From: Euryarchaeota archaeon UBA486
Lineage (GTDB): Archaea > Thermoplasmatota > Poseidoniia > Poseidoniales > Poseidoniaceae
NCBI GenBank assembly: GCA_002497765.1
Contig: DAET01000046.1
Location: forward strand, 60,985 to 82,040
DNA: 21,056 bases
Direction of reading: 5' to 3'
The position numbers and the translations under genes were made by a program. Shown here piece by piece: positions 1-7,818 of the stretch (position 1 is its first letter; every line of letters starts with the position of its first letter). The notes below the pieces were generated by a model. It was given only the letters and a program-made list of their open reading frames with translations, had not been told where the DNA came from and searched no databases.

Positions 1-869
1 ACACCGTTGAACGCCTGTTCGAAATAGCGTGCATGACGGGTGGCATCAACGGAGGGGTGAATCTCGTCCACGCGCGGCAGTGGATGCATGATGATCATGT
101 TCTCCTTCGCTCCCTCGAGGTTTGAGGCATGGAGTTTGTAGGCTCCTGCCACCTTGGTGTATTCGTCTTCATCAGCGAAACGTTCCTTCTGGATACGGGT
201 CATGTAGACCACGTCGGCCGACGCAATGGAGCCCAGCAGGTCATCGGTTTCGGTGACGTTCGCACCGTGGGCGGTGAGATCAGAAACAATTTCTCGTGGC
301 ATCTTGAGCAATTCAGGACTGGCGAAGATGAGTTCACATCCAAATCGCGTCAAGGCGTGGCTCAGCGAGTGGACGGTTCGTCCATAGCGCAAATCGCCGG
401 CGAGGATGACTTTGAGGCCATCAAGTCGACCGTGGGCTTGTCGAATGGTGAACAGGTCAAGCATGGTTTGCGTGGGGTGGTGCCCAGCGCCGTCTCCACC
501 GTTGAGGATGGGGACACGTGCGGCGTCTTGTGCGTATTGTGCAGCACCTTGCCGTGGGTGGCGCATCGCAATGATGTCGGTGTAGCCGTCCACCATCTGG
601 ATGGTATCAAACAGGGTTTCGCCTTTGACCACGGAGGATGTCTTGACATCGCCCAAGTTCACGACATCGCCACCCAAGCGCTTCATGGCCGTTTCAAACG
701 ACATACGAGTGCGGGTGCTGGGTTCAAAGAACAGGTTCCCGAGAATTTTCCCTTGGAGCAGCGGGAGGTAATGGTCGCCTTTGGCCACGGGCAACAGGCG
801 CTCTGCATCGTCAAGGATGCTCAAGATGTCTTCGTTGGACAAGTCGTCCATGGTAATGAGTCCCGGCAT
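1..869 (-). CDS. pyrB: Aspartate carbamoyltransferase catalytic chain, 3' end cut by window edge
   Basis: It transfers the carbamoyl group of carbamoyl phosphate to aspartate, the committed step of de novo pyrimidine synthesis, in the cytoplasm. The visible 289 residues align with E. coli PyrB along their whole length. The carbamoyl-phosphate loop STRTR is at residues 51-55, the TSSVVKGET loop (Ser78, Lys82) supplies the residues contributed by the neighbouring subunit, MRHP and GDGAGHHPTQ follow, and HPLPRVDEI begins at His262. About 20 C-terminal residues lie beyond base 1. The start ATG at 869 is chosen because the protein then opens with MPGLITMDDL, as in the family, and a GAGGG ribosome site (876-880) lies 6 bases upstream. 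In archaea the regulatory chain gene pyrI commonly follows pyrB; here that position is outside the window. It is divergent from the gene at 998. The assignment is firm. Confidence 0.96.
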   Translation of the reverse strand, partial: MPGLITMDDLSNEDILSILDDAERLLPVAKGDHYLPLLQGKILGNLFFEPSTRTRMSFETAMKRLGGDVVNLGDVKTSSVVKGETLFDTIQMVDGYTDIIAMRHPRQGAAQYAQDAARVPILNGGDGAGHHPTQTMLDLFTIRQAHGRLDGLKVILAGDLRYGRTVHSLSHALTRFGCELIFASPELLKMPREIVSDLTAHGANVTETDDLLGSIASADVVYMTRIQKERFADEDEYTKVAGAYKLHASNLEGAKENMIIMHPLPRVDEIHPSVDATRHARYFEQAFNG

Positions 870-997
870 GGTGTTCCCTCGGTTGAGAATACAACCCGAT
901 AACACCCTTGAACCTTGCCGCTGGTTTGCTTTGAGGTTCGCCTGCGAGCGGACAGGTTATCGGAGTGATTATGGGGGAATCACGATGAGGGCTCCGC

Positions 998-2755
998 ATG
1001 GTCACCTGGGCGGATGCGGATGCAGCCGTTGAAGCCGAGCGGGCTGTTCGCATCAAGCGAGTGGAAAATGCCACCCTTGTGTCTGCCCTTACCTTGTTGC
1101 TGTGTGCCGTGTGGCTGGCGTGGCCATCCATTCGCGGATTGAGCAACGGCGACGGCGTCGTCCTCGCAAGTTTTGGTGCACCGCTCCTCGTGCTCATCTG
1201 GGGTATTTTCGTTCAAGATTTGACCCTCGACGACGGCGCAGCCCGGTCCCGAGTCGCTTCGGCGACCTCGATTGCGTGGCCGCTGCTGATGTGCCTCGGC
1301 GCCCTTGGATTCGAGGGGGATGTTCCCGCGATGGCCGGCAGTGGGTTGGTGCTCCTCTCCGGTGTCATGTGCAGGCAACTCTCTCATCGGACGATGCGTG
1401 GAAATTTTGGCGTCCTCCGCTACCGAGCCATTTTGACCGGCATTGGTACACTGTCTGCGCTGGCCCTCACGCTCACCGCTGGCGAAACGCTGACTGAGCC
1501 GCCAATGATGCTAGCGCTTGGCATATCTGCGTTTGCGATGGCCGACACCGCCTACACGTGGACGGTAGGGGACGACCAGAAGGCTGAACGAAAGCGCTTC
1601 CGACAACGCCTTGACCAATTGGAAACGCGATTGTTGGAACTCAAGGCTCAAGGAGCCGCTGTCGCTCAAGCAGCCAGCCTCCTGACCACGGCCAAGGAAG
1701 AGGGTCATCTGGATCCGGATTACGGCATGCGTCTCCTCGACGAAAGCGAGGAGGACATGGAGCGCGCCCTTTCCTTCGCAGACGATGTGGAAATCATCCG
1801 TCAGGACGCCTTGACAGCGGTTGAAGCGGCCGAGTTGATCGCACCTACCGTCAAACGTCCTCGGAAAGCCTACGAGATGGGCGAGCGAGAGGTCAAACTC
1901 GGTTCGCTACGTGAAGGTGAACAACTCTACCGTCAGGCCAAGAAGCGTGCCTCTGAGACCGTCACGTGGTGGGCCAAAGCCGAGGAAGCCATCCTTGAAG
2001 CCACCCGGGCATTGGACGGAAAAGACGGTGCTGGTGCCAACCAACTTCGCGAAGTGTTGTCCGAGGCGAAGGCTCAACTCGCAAGAGAGCAACCGAAGGA
2101 GGCGTACGAGATTGCCATTGTGATTCTGCCTCAATTGGACGCCGATGCGGATGCTATCGTACGTGCTGAACAATCGGTTGAAGAGGCCGCTCGTAGCGTT
2201 GCGCAGAGTGATGGCCTCGACACATCGGAGATGGAAGCTCGACTGGAACAGGCATCGGAAGCCTTGGCAAGCGGCAACGCCAGTCAAGCCATCGGGTTGG
2301 CTGACGGCGTGGTTCGTACGCTCGAACGGGAGCGCGCCGCGATGGATGATGTGTTGCGTGCGCTGAAGCAGAAAAAGAAACTCAAGCAACGGTACGAAGG
2401 TCGCGAGGACAAGGACCGTTGGGAGGCGATGTTGAGCGACATCGTCGCCGCCGCCGACGATAGGATTTGGAGCCATGCTGCGATGTTGCTGGAGCAGATG
2501 ACGACGGCCTTGGACAGGGACGGCCATGCGCTTGAAGAGGCCAGGGAACTCTACGATTTCGTAGCCCAGCAATGGGCCGTGCTTCGCAATCAGTGCGAGG
2601 CTGCTCACATCAAGGCCACGGACGAAGATCGCCGTGCGGTCGAAGAAGCGGTGGCCAAGGCTGAGGCACACCTTGACGTGGCTCGCCTTGAGGATGCCTT
2701 GGATGCCTTGGGTGTCGCTGACGGCGCAATGGAACGGCTACGTCGTCGCATTTGA
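998..2755 (+). CDS. Uncharacterised membrane protein with long helical-hairpin/coiled-coil tail
   Basis: Not recognised as a named family. The 585-residue protein opens with a charged segment. About six hydrophobic helices follow, near residues 26-45, 54-73, 88-103, 109-124, 142-160 and 168-188. After residue 190 it turns into nearly 400 residues of charged, Ala/Glu/Leu/Arg-rich helix with no hydrophobic spans. This tail seems built of about five helical hairpins of 40-50 residues with a recurring L..A...L..G....A...A....L pattern, for example EQASEALASGNASQAIGLA and AKAQLAREQPKEAYEIAIVI. With six spans the tail would face the cytoplasm, where it could be a scaffold or protein-binding arm; this is inference. 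The ATG is supported by GAGGG at 987-991, 6 bases upstream, and by an in-frame TGA just upstream of it. The stop directly abuts the stop of the convergent gene. The reading frame is secure and the function unknown. Confidence 0.85.
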   Translation: MVTWADADAAVEAERAVRIKRVENATLVSALTLLLCAVWLAWPSIRGLSNGDGVVLASFGAPLLVLIWGIFVQDLTLDDGAARSRVASATSIAWPLLMCLGALGFEGDVPAMAGSGLVLLSGVMCRQLSHRTMRGNFGVLRYRAILTGIGTLSALALTLTAGETLTEPPMMLALGISAFAMADTAYTWTVGDDQKAERKRFRQRLDQLETRLLELKAQGAAVAQAASLLTTAKEEGHLDPDYGMRLLDESEEDMERALSFADDVEIIRQDALTAVEAAELIAPTVKRPRKAYEMGEREVKLGSLREGEQLYRQAKKRASETVTWWAKAEEAILEATRALDGKDGAGANQLREVLSEAKAQLAREQPKEAYEIAIVILPQLDADADAIVRAEQSVEEAARSVAQSDGLDTSEMEARLEQASEALASGNASQAIGLADGVVRTLERERAAMDDVLRALKQKKKLKQRYEGREDKDRWEAMLSDIVAAADDRIWSHAAMLLEQMTTALDRDGHALEEARELYDFVAQQWAVLRNQCEAAHIKATDEDRRAVEEAVAKAEAHLDVARLEDALDALGVADGAMERLRRRI

Positions 2756-5284
2756 TCATGCATCGAGCAGCCCGAGCTTTCTCGCTGCACCGATGTCAAT
2801 GTTGGACGGGAGCCCTAGGTCGACCGGCATACCGGAGATGGTGATGGTGAGGCCACCGAGGTGGGTGTACAAACCGAGCGGCACCTTGTCGGGTAGTTGC
2901 TTGTAGGCCTTCTTTCCGGCAGGCTTGCTCACGCCTTGTTCACCGAGCAAAAGTGACCATGCGTTCGCCTTGAGGGCGTGTTGCTTGAGCTCTTGCGTGT
3001 CGAGAACGGGTGCGACGGCCACGTTGTGCAGGGGCCACGCGTGTTTCCAATCGGTCTCACGCTCGATGACCCAATGGATCTTGGTGGGCTCGGAGGGCGG
3101 ACGCGTGGCCTTACCAAGCAAGGCCAGTTGATGAAGCACGGCCCTGACATGCGGGTGGCGAGGATAGTCCTTGGCGAGTTCTTTCACGGTGTTGATGGCT
3201 GTTAACGAACGTCCGTCGTCAAAATTCAACAAGGCTTGAACCAGTCTTCCCTGAACCCATGTGGATTCAGTCATCGTGCTCATCGTTCGCTCAAGGTGAT
3301 TGAGCGCTTCTTCGCTTCGTCTCATCATGCGTAATCGGGCGATTTCAGCCAGGTACATGGCGCGTTGGGCGGGTTGGCGAACATGCCCGCTTCGAAGGGT
3401 GGTCTCACCTTGCTCGAATTCCTTGAGCATCCGAATGTTGTCTTTGCGCAGCGGATCGACGCTCAGCATGGATTGGCCGTCTCGGTCAAGGTGTTGCTTG
3501 CCTGTGAGAAGACTGGCCACCCAGCGTAATCGGACCGCTTCCACGTCGTCGTTGTTCAGGAGGGCCAACCGAGGAACGGCTTCCTGATAGTCTCGTTGAG
3601 CCAAACTGGCAGCACAGAGCACGAGTCGGGCAGTCTGCGCGTCCCGTCCGCCCTGGAGAGCCAGAAGATCCACCGCCATCTCCTCGGCTTCGTCCCATCG
3701 ACCCAAACCGACGTGCAGCAACATCTTGGCTTGGGTTGACCGAATCATGTCCAAGCCCACGAGCATGGCTTCTTGGCCTTGCGTCGAAGCCTCAAACCGT
3801 TCAATCGCCGTGTTCCAGTTGTCGTTACCGAGTAATTCTGCCGTTGGGCGTTGTTTGAGGTAAATCATGTCGCTCATGCCCCGCAGGCGGGTCCGGTCTT
3901 CATCCATTGAGGCGTCAAAGGTGATCTCGTCGAGTTGGGTGGACCGGCTGCGGGACAGGCCCCACACCACCAAGAACGCAACTTGACCGGCAGATGCCAA
4001 CATCCACGTCAACTGCTCGAGCATGTCTTTTTCAAAGACCGCACAGACATCCGCCTCCCATTCACCGCACTGTGCGCCTTGGGGCAGGAAACTGGAGTCC
4101 CAGAAGGTGATCATCGCCAACGCCAGCAGCAGCATGGATTGGCCCGCAAAACCGGTGAAACAGAAATTCAGCACGTGGGCTTGCTGGATGGGCTCGGCGC
4201 GGAGCAAACGACTGTCGGCCAGCCGGATACCACCCCGTCCGGAAACATCCTGGATGTCAAGGAACAGGATGCGTGCCACTTCGTACACGAAGAGGAAGCC
4301 AATGGCGGCGACGTTGAGCAAAAGGAACAGCAACAGGGTCGTGACGATGGGCACGCGAATCCCCGCCTGGGGGATGTGGGAAAACAATTCGATGAGGCCG
4401 AACCCGAGCAGCCCCCCTTCTTCCATGTAGGTTGATTGAAGACGGTATTCCGGGAGGTTGAGCACGCGGTCCGAATGCACAAACATGTCCGGGTTGTAGG
4501 CCAGAAGGATCAACGAGAGGAGGGTGTTGGCGGCGACAAACGGCATCACCACCAAGTTGAGATGAACCACCTGAGCGACAAATTGCTGCCGTGCGTTCGG
4601 GAGGTGGTTGTGGAACGGCGAAGCCCGCCCCTTGGCAATTTGTTCGGACGACTGTTTTAGGGCGTGCCACGACGAACCGAGTACCCTGCCGTAGGCGAGG
4701 ATGGCGGGGCTGAATGCAACGAGCGCCACGGTGCTGTAGAGGGTTGTAGGCGAAACATCGCGTGTCATCAGTACTGCTCCAATCCCCATGGCGAGCAGCA
4801 ACCATGCCACGGTGAGCGCGAAGTACGAGGCGTTTCGAAGGGTAGAATTGCTCTGAAGCGAGGCTCTGCTCACACCGTGAGGTTTGATGATTTGAGCGCC
4901 CAGTGATGTCCCGCTTGAAACAACAGCGGGGATGACAATGAGCACCAGGGCAAAGGCGACGGAAGGTGCGTGGTACCCCGCTGAATTTCCGGCTCGGAAA
5001 TTGAGGAACTCAAACAACAACACGAGCGAGCCGGTCAAGGCCATCAAGTAGGAGGCAACTCCGAGCCGTGTGCCTCGTCGTGCCAGCAATTTGCGTACGT
5101 CCTCCACCGTGGAGGTCACTTGATGGACTTCGTAGGTGCGAGGCCCGGTGGGAAACGCGACCTGCAGCCCTTTCAGTTGGCGTGGAACCACGTTGTGCCA
5201 AAAGAACGCTGCCGTCAGGATGGCCAAGAACAGGGGCGCAATCATGTCACCCTCGTAGGCGTGAACGATGGACGGGGATGTCAT
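2756..5284 (-). CDS. Uncharacterised polytopic membrane protein with C-terminal TPR-like region
   Basis: Not recognised as a named family. The 842-residue protein has about nine hydrophobic helices in its first 450 residues, roughly at 14-34, 74-94, 105-125, 152-173, 180-202, 240-263, 309-340, 371-397 and 424-447. A mostly helical soluble region of about 390 residues follows. Between about residues 480 and 730 it contains short helix pairs that look like TPR or related repeats, such as LLHVGLGRWDEAEEMAVDLL and AEIARLRMMRRSEEALNHLE. The last 100 residues look like a separate globular piece. Six bases separate its ATG from the thrS stop, so the two are probably co-transcribed. A second ATG at 5245 (protein beginning MIAPLFLAIL) has a better ribosome site, GAGGGTGAC, and could be the real start, giving 829 residues. 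The call of a membrane-anchored interaction protein is inference from architecture. Confidence 0.85.
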   Translation of the reverse strand: MTSPSIVHAYEGDMIAPLFLAILTAAFFWHNVVPRQLKGLQVAFPTGPRTYEVHQVTSTVEDVRKLLARRGTRLGVASYLMALTGSLVLLFEFLNFRAGNSAGYHAPSVAFALVLIVIPAVVSSGTSLGAQIIKPHGVSRASLQSNSTLRNASYFALTVAWLLLAMGIGAVLMTRDVSPTTLYSTVALVAFSPAILAYGRVLGSSWHALKQSSEQIAKGRASPFHNHLPNARQQFVAQVVHLNLVVMPFVAANTLLSLILLAYNPDMFVHSDRVLNLPEYRLQSTYMEEGGLLGFGLIELFSHIPQAGIRVPIVTTLLLFLLLNVAAIGFLFVYEVARILFLDIQDVSGRGGIRLADSRLLRAEPIQQAHVLNFCFTGFAGQSMLLLALAMITFWDSSFLPQGAQCGEWEADVCAVFEKDMLEQLTWMLASAGQVAFLVVWGLSRSRSTQLDEITFDASMDEDRTRLRGMSDMIYLKQRPTAELLGNDNWNTAIERFEASTQGQEAMLVGLDMIRSTQAKMLLHVGLGRWDEAEEMAVDLLALQGGRDAQTARLVLCAASLAQRDYQEAVPRLALLNNDDVEAVRLRWVASLLTGKQHLDRDGQSMLSVDPLRKDNIRMLKEFEQGETTLRSGHVRQPAQRAMYLAEIARLRMMRRSEEALNHLERTMSTMTESTWVQGRLVQALLNFDDGRSLTAINTVKELAKDYPRHPHVRAVLHQLALLGKATRPPSEPTKIHWVIERETDWKHAWPLHNVAVAPVLDTQELKQHALKANAWSLLLGEQGVSKPAGKKAYKQLPDKVPLGLYTHLGGLTITISGMPVDLGLPSNIDIGAARKLGLLDA

Positions 5285-5290
5285 GCTGCT

Positions 5291-7315
5291 TCACTCGGAT
5301 GACGGGGGAACAAGAGAGGGTTGAGGTGTTTTTTCGCTGATTTCGCGAGTGATGTCGTCAATGAACGTTGCCAACGGAATACCGGCGACTTGATCGCCGT
5401 TTCGGGCTCGGAGACTGACCGTCTCGTTCTGCACCTCCTCATCACCGAGAATGATGAGGTAGGCGGGCTGGAGTTTGCGGTGGTTCCTGATTTTCTTCAT
5501 GATGTTGTTGTCGGAGTCATCGAGTTCAACGCGAACACCTGCCTCACGCAAGCCTTCGGCAACCTTGCCGGCGTAGTGGGCATGCTCCTCACGGATGGTG
5601 ATGACATGACATTGTGTTGGTGTGAGCCATGTTGGAAAGCGGCCTGCGAAGTGTTCGATGAGCACGCCGCAAAACCGCTCCATGGAGCCGAACGGGGCGC
5701 GGTGAATCATCACCGGCCGGTGGAGCTCACCATCTCGGCCTTTGTAGGTCAGGTCAAACCGCTCGGGAAGGTTGTAATCCACCTGGACAGTTCCAAGTTG
5801 CCATTCTCTTCCAATCACATCTTTGACCACAAAGTCGATTTTTGGACCGTAAAAGGCGGCTTCACCTTCTTCTTCTGACCATGCCACACCGAGCGACTGT
5901 GCAGCCGCCCTGCAGGCTTCTTCGGCCTTGTCCCAGCGCTTGGGGTCGCCGACGTACTTGGAGGAGTCCGGGTCTCGCAGGCCCACTCGAACACGGTAAT
6001 CTTCCATGCCGAGTTTGTCGAAAATGATCTGCACGAGTTCAATGCACCCAAGCACTTCATCGGCCAGTTGGTCTTCGGTGACGAACAAGTGGGCGTCGTC
6101 TTGGGTAAATCCACGCACTCGGGTCATGCCGGAAATCTCCCCGGATTGCTCCCACCGGTAGACGGTGCCGAATTCAGCCAAGCGCAACGGGAGGTTGCGG
6201 TACGAGCGTGCTTGGCTGGCGTAAATCTTCACGTGATGAGGACAGTTCATCGGTTTGAGCATGTAGCCATCAATTTCACCGGCTTTCATCATGTTGGACA
6301 ATTCGCTGCACGTGCAGCCTTCGTCAGCCAGTTTTTTCATGAGGTCGCGCTCGACGAGCGGCGGGTACTGCGAATCTTGGTAGTACGGGAAATGGCCAGA
6401 GGTTCGGTAGAGGTCCAACTTTCCGATGTGCGGTGTGAAGACCTGCGAATAGCCTTGTCTTCGGAGGTGGTGCGAAATGAAATCCTGCAGTTCTTGACGG
6501 ACAATGGCGCCACGAGGCGTCCAAAGGATGAGGCCCTGACCGACCTCTTCGTCGATGTGGAAGAGTTGCAGGTCCTTGCCCAGCTTTCGGTGGTCTCGCT
6601 TTTTGGCCTCCTCAAGTCGCGTCATCGTTGCCTTGAGGGCCTCTTTGGTCGGCTCAACCATGCCGTAGATACGGACCAATTGCTCACGGTCTTGGTCGCC
6701 TCGCCAGTAGGCCGTGGACACGGAGGTCAATCGCACAAACATCAGTTTGGCCGTGCTTGGCACGTGGGGGCCGAGGCACAGGTCGTACCATTCGCCTTGC
6801 TTGTAGATGGTTGAACCGTCACCGGCTTCCAGTTTGTCGTCAATGATTTCGAGTTTGTATGGATTTGATTCAAAGTGTTCACGAAGCGTTGTTTGGTCGA
6901 GTTCGACCCGCTCAACCGTCAGGTTCCGTCGAGCGATTTCGTGCATTTTCTTCTCGATGGCTTTCAAGTCGCCCTGGGTAATGGGTTCCATCGCGAAGTC
7001 GTAGTAGAAGCCTCGGTCAATGGCCGGGCCGATCGTGGGCAAGGCGCCAGGATAGAGCGCCATCACCGCTTGAGCGAGCAAGTGGGCGGCCGAGTGACGA
7101 AGGATGTGCATGCCTTCATCCGACTCGGAGAGGATCCCTTCTACGGAGCAATTGTCATCCAACGTCGTGGACAGGTCGCACTCTTGACCGTCCACTTTGG
7201 CAGCGAGGCAACCGTGTTTTTTCCCGAGTGCATCGGTGATGACCTCGCCACAGGTGATTCCGGCGGCGTATTCGTTCACCGTTCCATCGGGCAGCGTGAT
7301 GTGAATCATCGTCAT
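5291..7315 (-). CDS. thrS: Threonyl-tRNA synthetase, bacterial-type domain order
   Basis: It charges tRNA-Thr with threonine. Domains in order (674 residues): TGS about 3-60; second N-terminal editing domain with HSAAH (His74, His78) and CLGPH (Cys180, His184), the metal/editing residues of bacterial ThrRS; class II catalytic core with MNCPHH (zinc ligand Cys358), motif 2 around YRWEQSGEISGMTRVRGF followed by DDAHLF (His409), and motif 3 HRAPFGSMERF; then an anticodon-binding domain. Many euryarchaea instead carry an N-terminal domain related to D-aminoacyl-tRNA deacylase, absent here. An extra segment with two cysteines (DEGCTCSELS) precedes MNCPHH. The open frame extends to a TTG at 7333, but ATG 7315 is preferred because GAGGAG (7326-7331) lies 10 bases upstream; ATG 7309 is also possible. 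It is followed after 6 bases by the membrane-protein gene. Confidence 0.96.
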   Translation of the reverse strand: MTMIHITLPDGTVNEYAAGITCGEVITDALGKKHGCLAAKVDGQECDLSTTLDDNCSVEGILSESDEGMHILRHSAAHLLAQAVMALYPGALPTIGPAIDRGFYYDFAMEPITQGDLKAIEKKMHEIARRNLTVERVELDQTTLREHFESNPYKLEIIDDKLEAGDGSTIYKQGEWYDLCLGPHVPSTAKLMFVRLTSVSTAYWRGDQDREQLVRIYGMVEPTKEALKATMTRLEEAKKRDHRKLGKDLQLFHIDEEVGQGLILWTPRGAIVRQELQDFISHHLRRQGYSQVFTPHIGKLDLYRTSGHFPYYQDSQYPPLVERDLMKKLADEGCTCSELSNMMKAGEIDGYMLKPMNCPHHVKIYASQARSYRNLPLRLAEFGTVYRWEQSGEISGMTRVRGFTQDDAHLFVTEDQLADEVLGCIELVQIIFDKLGMEDYRVRVGLRDPDSSKYVGDPKRWDKAEEACRAAAQSLGVAWSEEEGEAAFYGPKIDFVVKDVIGREWQLGTVQVDYNLPERFDLTYKGRDGELHRPVMIHRAPFGSMERFCGVLIEHFAGRFPTWLTPTQCHVITIREEHAHYAGKVAEGLREAGVRVELDDSDNNIMKKIRNHRKLQPAYLIILGDEEVQNETVSLRARNGDQVAGIPLATFIDDITREISEKTPQPSLVPPSSE

Positions 7316-7325
7316 GCTGTTCGCG

Positions 7326-7331
7326 CTCCTC
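7326..7331 (-). promoter_or_regulatory. Shine-Dalgarno site supporting the thrS start
   Basis: GAGGAG on the minus strand lies 10 bases before ATG 7315. Within the open frame it is downstream of most alternative upstream codons, which argues against the TTG at 7333. The site touches the 3' arm of the hairpin at 7331-7347. Confidence 0.55.
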
Positions 7332-7347
7332 AACCCCTACGGGGTTG
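7331..7347 (-). promoter_or_regulatory. Perfect 7-bp hairpin just upstream of the thrS ribosome site
   Basis: CAACCCC and GGGGTTG form a perfect 7-bp stem with a 3-base loop. On the thrS-sense strand the 3' arm runs directly into the GAGGAG ribosome site. It could modulate thrS translation, or be a termination/processing element for the small gene upstream, whose stop is 49 bases away. No T-run follows it, so an intrinsic terminator is the weaker reading. Confidence 0.4.
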
Positions 7348-7396
7348 CCCCCTCGCTATGAATCCCGCGCTTTGTCCCCTGCCGTTGATGAGCGTT

Positions 7397-7720
7397 CTAC
7401 CAGTCCACATCGAAGTCGTCGCCGGGTTGAGCGCTGGGTGATTTGAGCACCTCAGATGGTGCGGTCGTCGTGGGTGCCGGGGCATCATCAGCGGATGCTT
7501 TGGTGGGCGGTTTGACCACGAAGGACGTGCGGTCCTCCACGGCGTTGATGCGTTGGTTGTACACGGTCGGGACCGTTGATTGAACCGTTTTTTCTTCCTT
7601 CATTTCTCCCTCTTTTGGTGGAGCAGTTGGCGTGAGGTTGGCCTCTCCTACCTTCAATTCGGCGAAATCTCGGGCCAAAATGTCGTCAAGGTTCGGTTCG
7701 TCGGACGGCGCCCTTTTCAT
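7397..7720 (-). CDS. Small acidic, probably disordered hypothetical protein
   Basis: Not recognised. It encodes 107 residues beginning MKRAPSDEPNLDDILARDF. A short predicted helix at the N-terminus is followed by low-complexity sequence rich in Pro, Thr, Ala, Ser, Lys and Glu (TPTAPPKEGEMKEEK, PAPTTTAPSE) and an acidic end, DDFDVDW. It has no membrane span, cysteine or catalytic motif, so it is probably an intrinsically disordered linker or adaptor. Tracts this simple can also arise in poorly conserved genes. The ATG at 7720 is chosen because a strong purine-rich ribosome site (GGAGGA within GGGAGGATGG) lies 9 bases upstream; longer versions of the frame lack this support. It is divergent from the ATP-NAD kinase and lies 81 bases ahead of thrS on the same strand, so it may share the thrS transcript. 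Confidence 0.65.
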   Translation of the reverse strand: MKRAPSDEPNLDDILARDFAELKVGEANLTPTAPPKEGEMKEEKTVQSTVPTVYNQRINAVEDRTSFVVKPPTKASADDAPAPTTTAPSEVLKSPSAQPGDDFDVDW

Positions 7721-7818
7721 GATGGACCATCCTCCCTCCTCCTCATGAAGGCTCGGGTGGATTGGACCCAAGAACAGCCAAAGCAGGGCTATTTGAGGGA
7801 GAGTCGCCACGCGTCTGC

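Noticed and set aside
129..902. A 257-codon open frame on the plus strand
   Set aside because: It is antisense to pyrB, whose active-site motifs are intact on the minus strand.
1907..2671. A 254-codon open frame on the minus strand
   Set aside because: It is antisense to the coiled-coil region of the membrane protein at 998, which has a proper ribosome site and a plausible helical composition.
7316..7333. Upstream TTG start for thrS, with similar TTG extensions for the thermosome, dnaK and aminopeptidase genes
   Set aside because: Each extension adds residues not found in the family, and an ATG with a better N-terminus or ribosome site lies just downstream.
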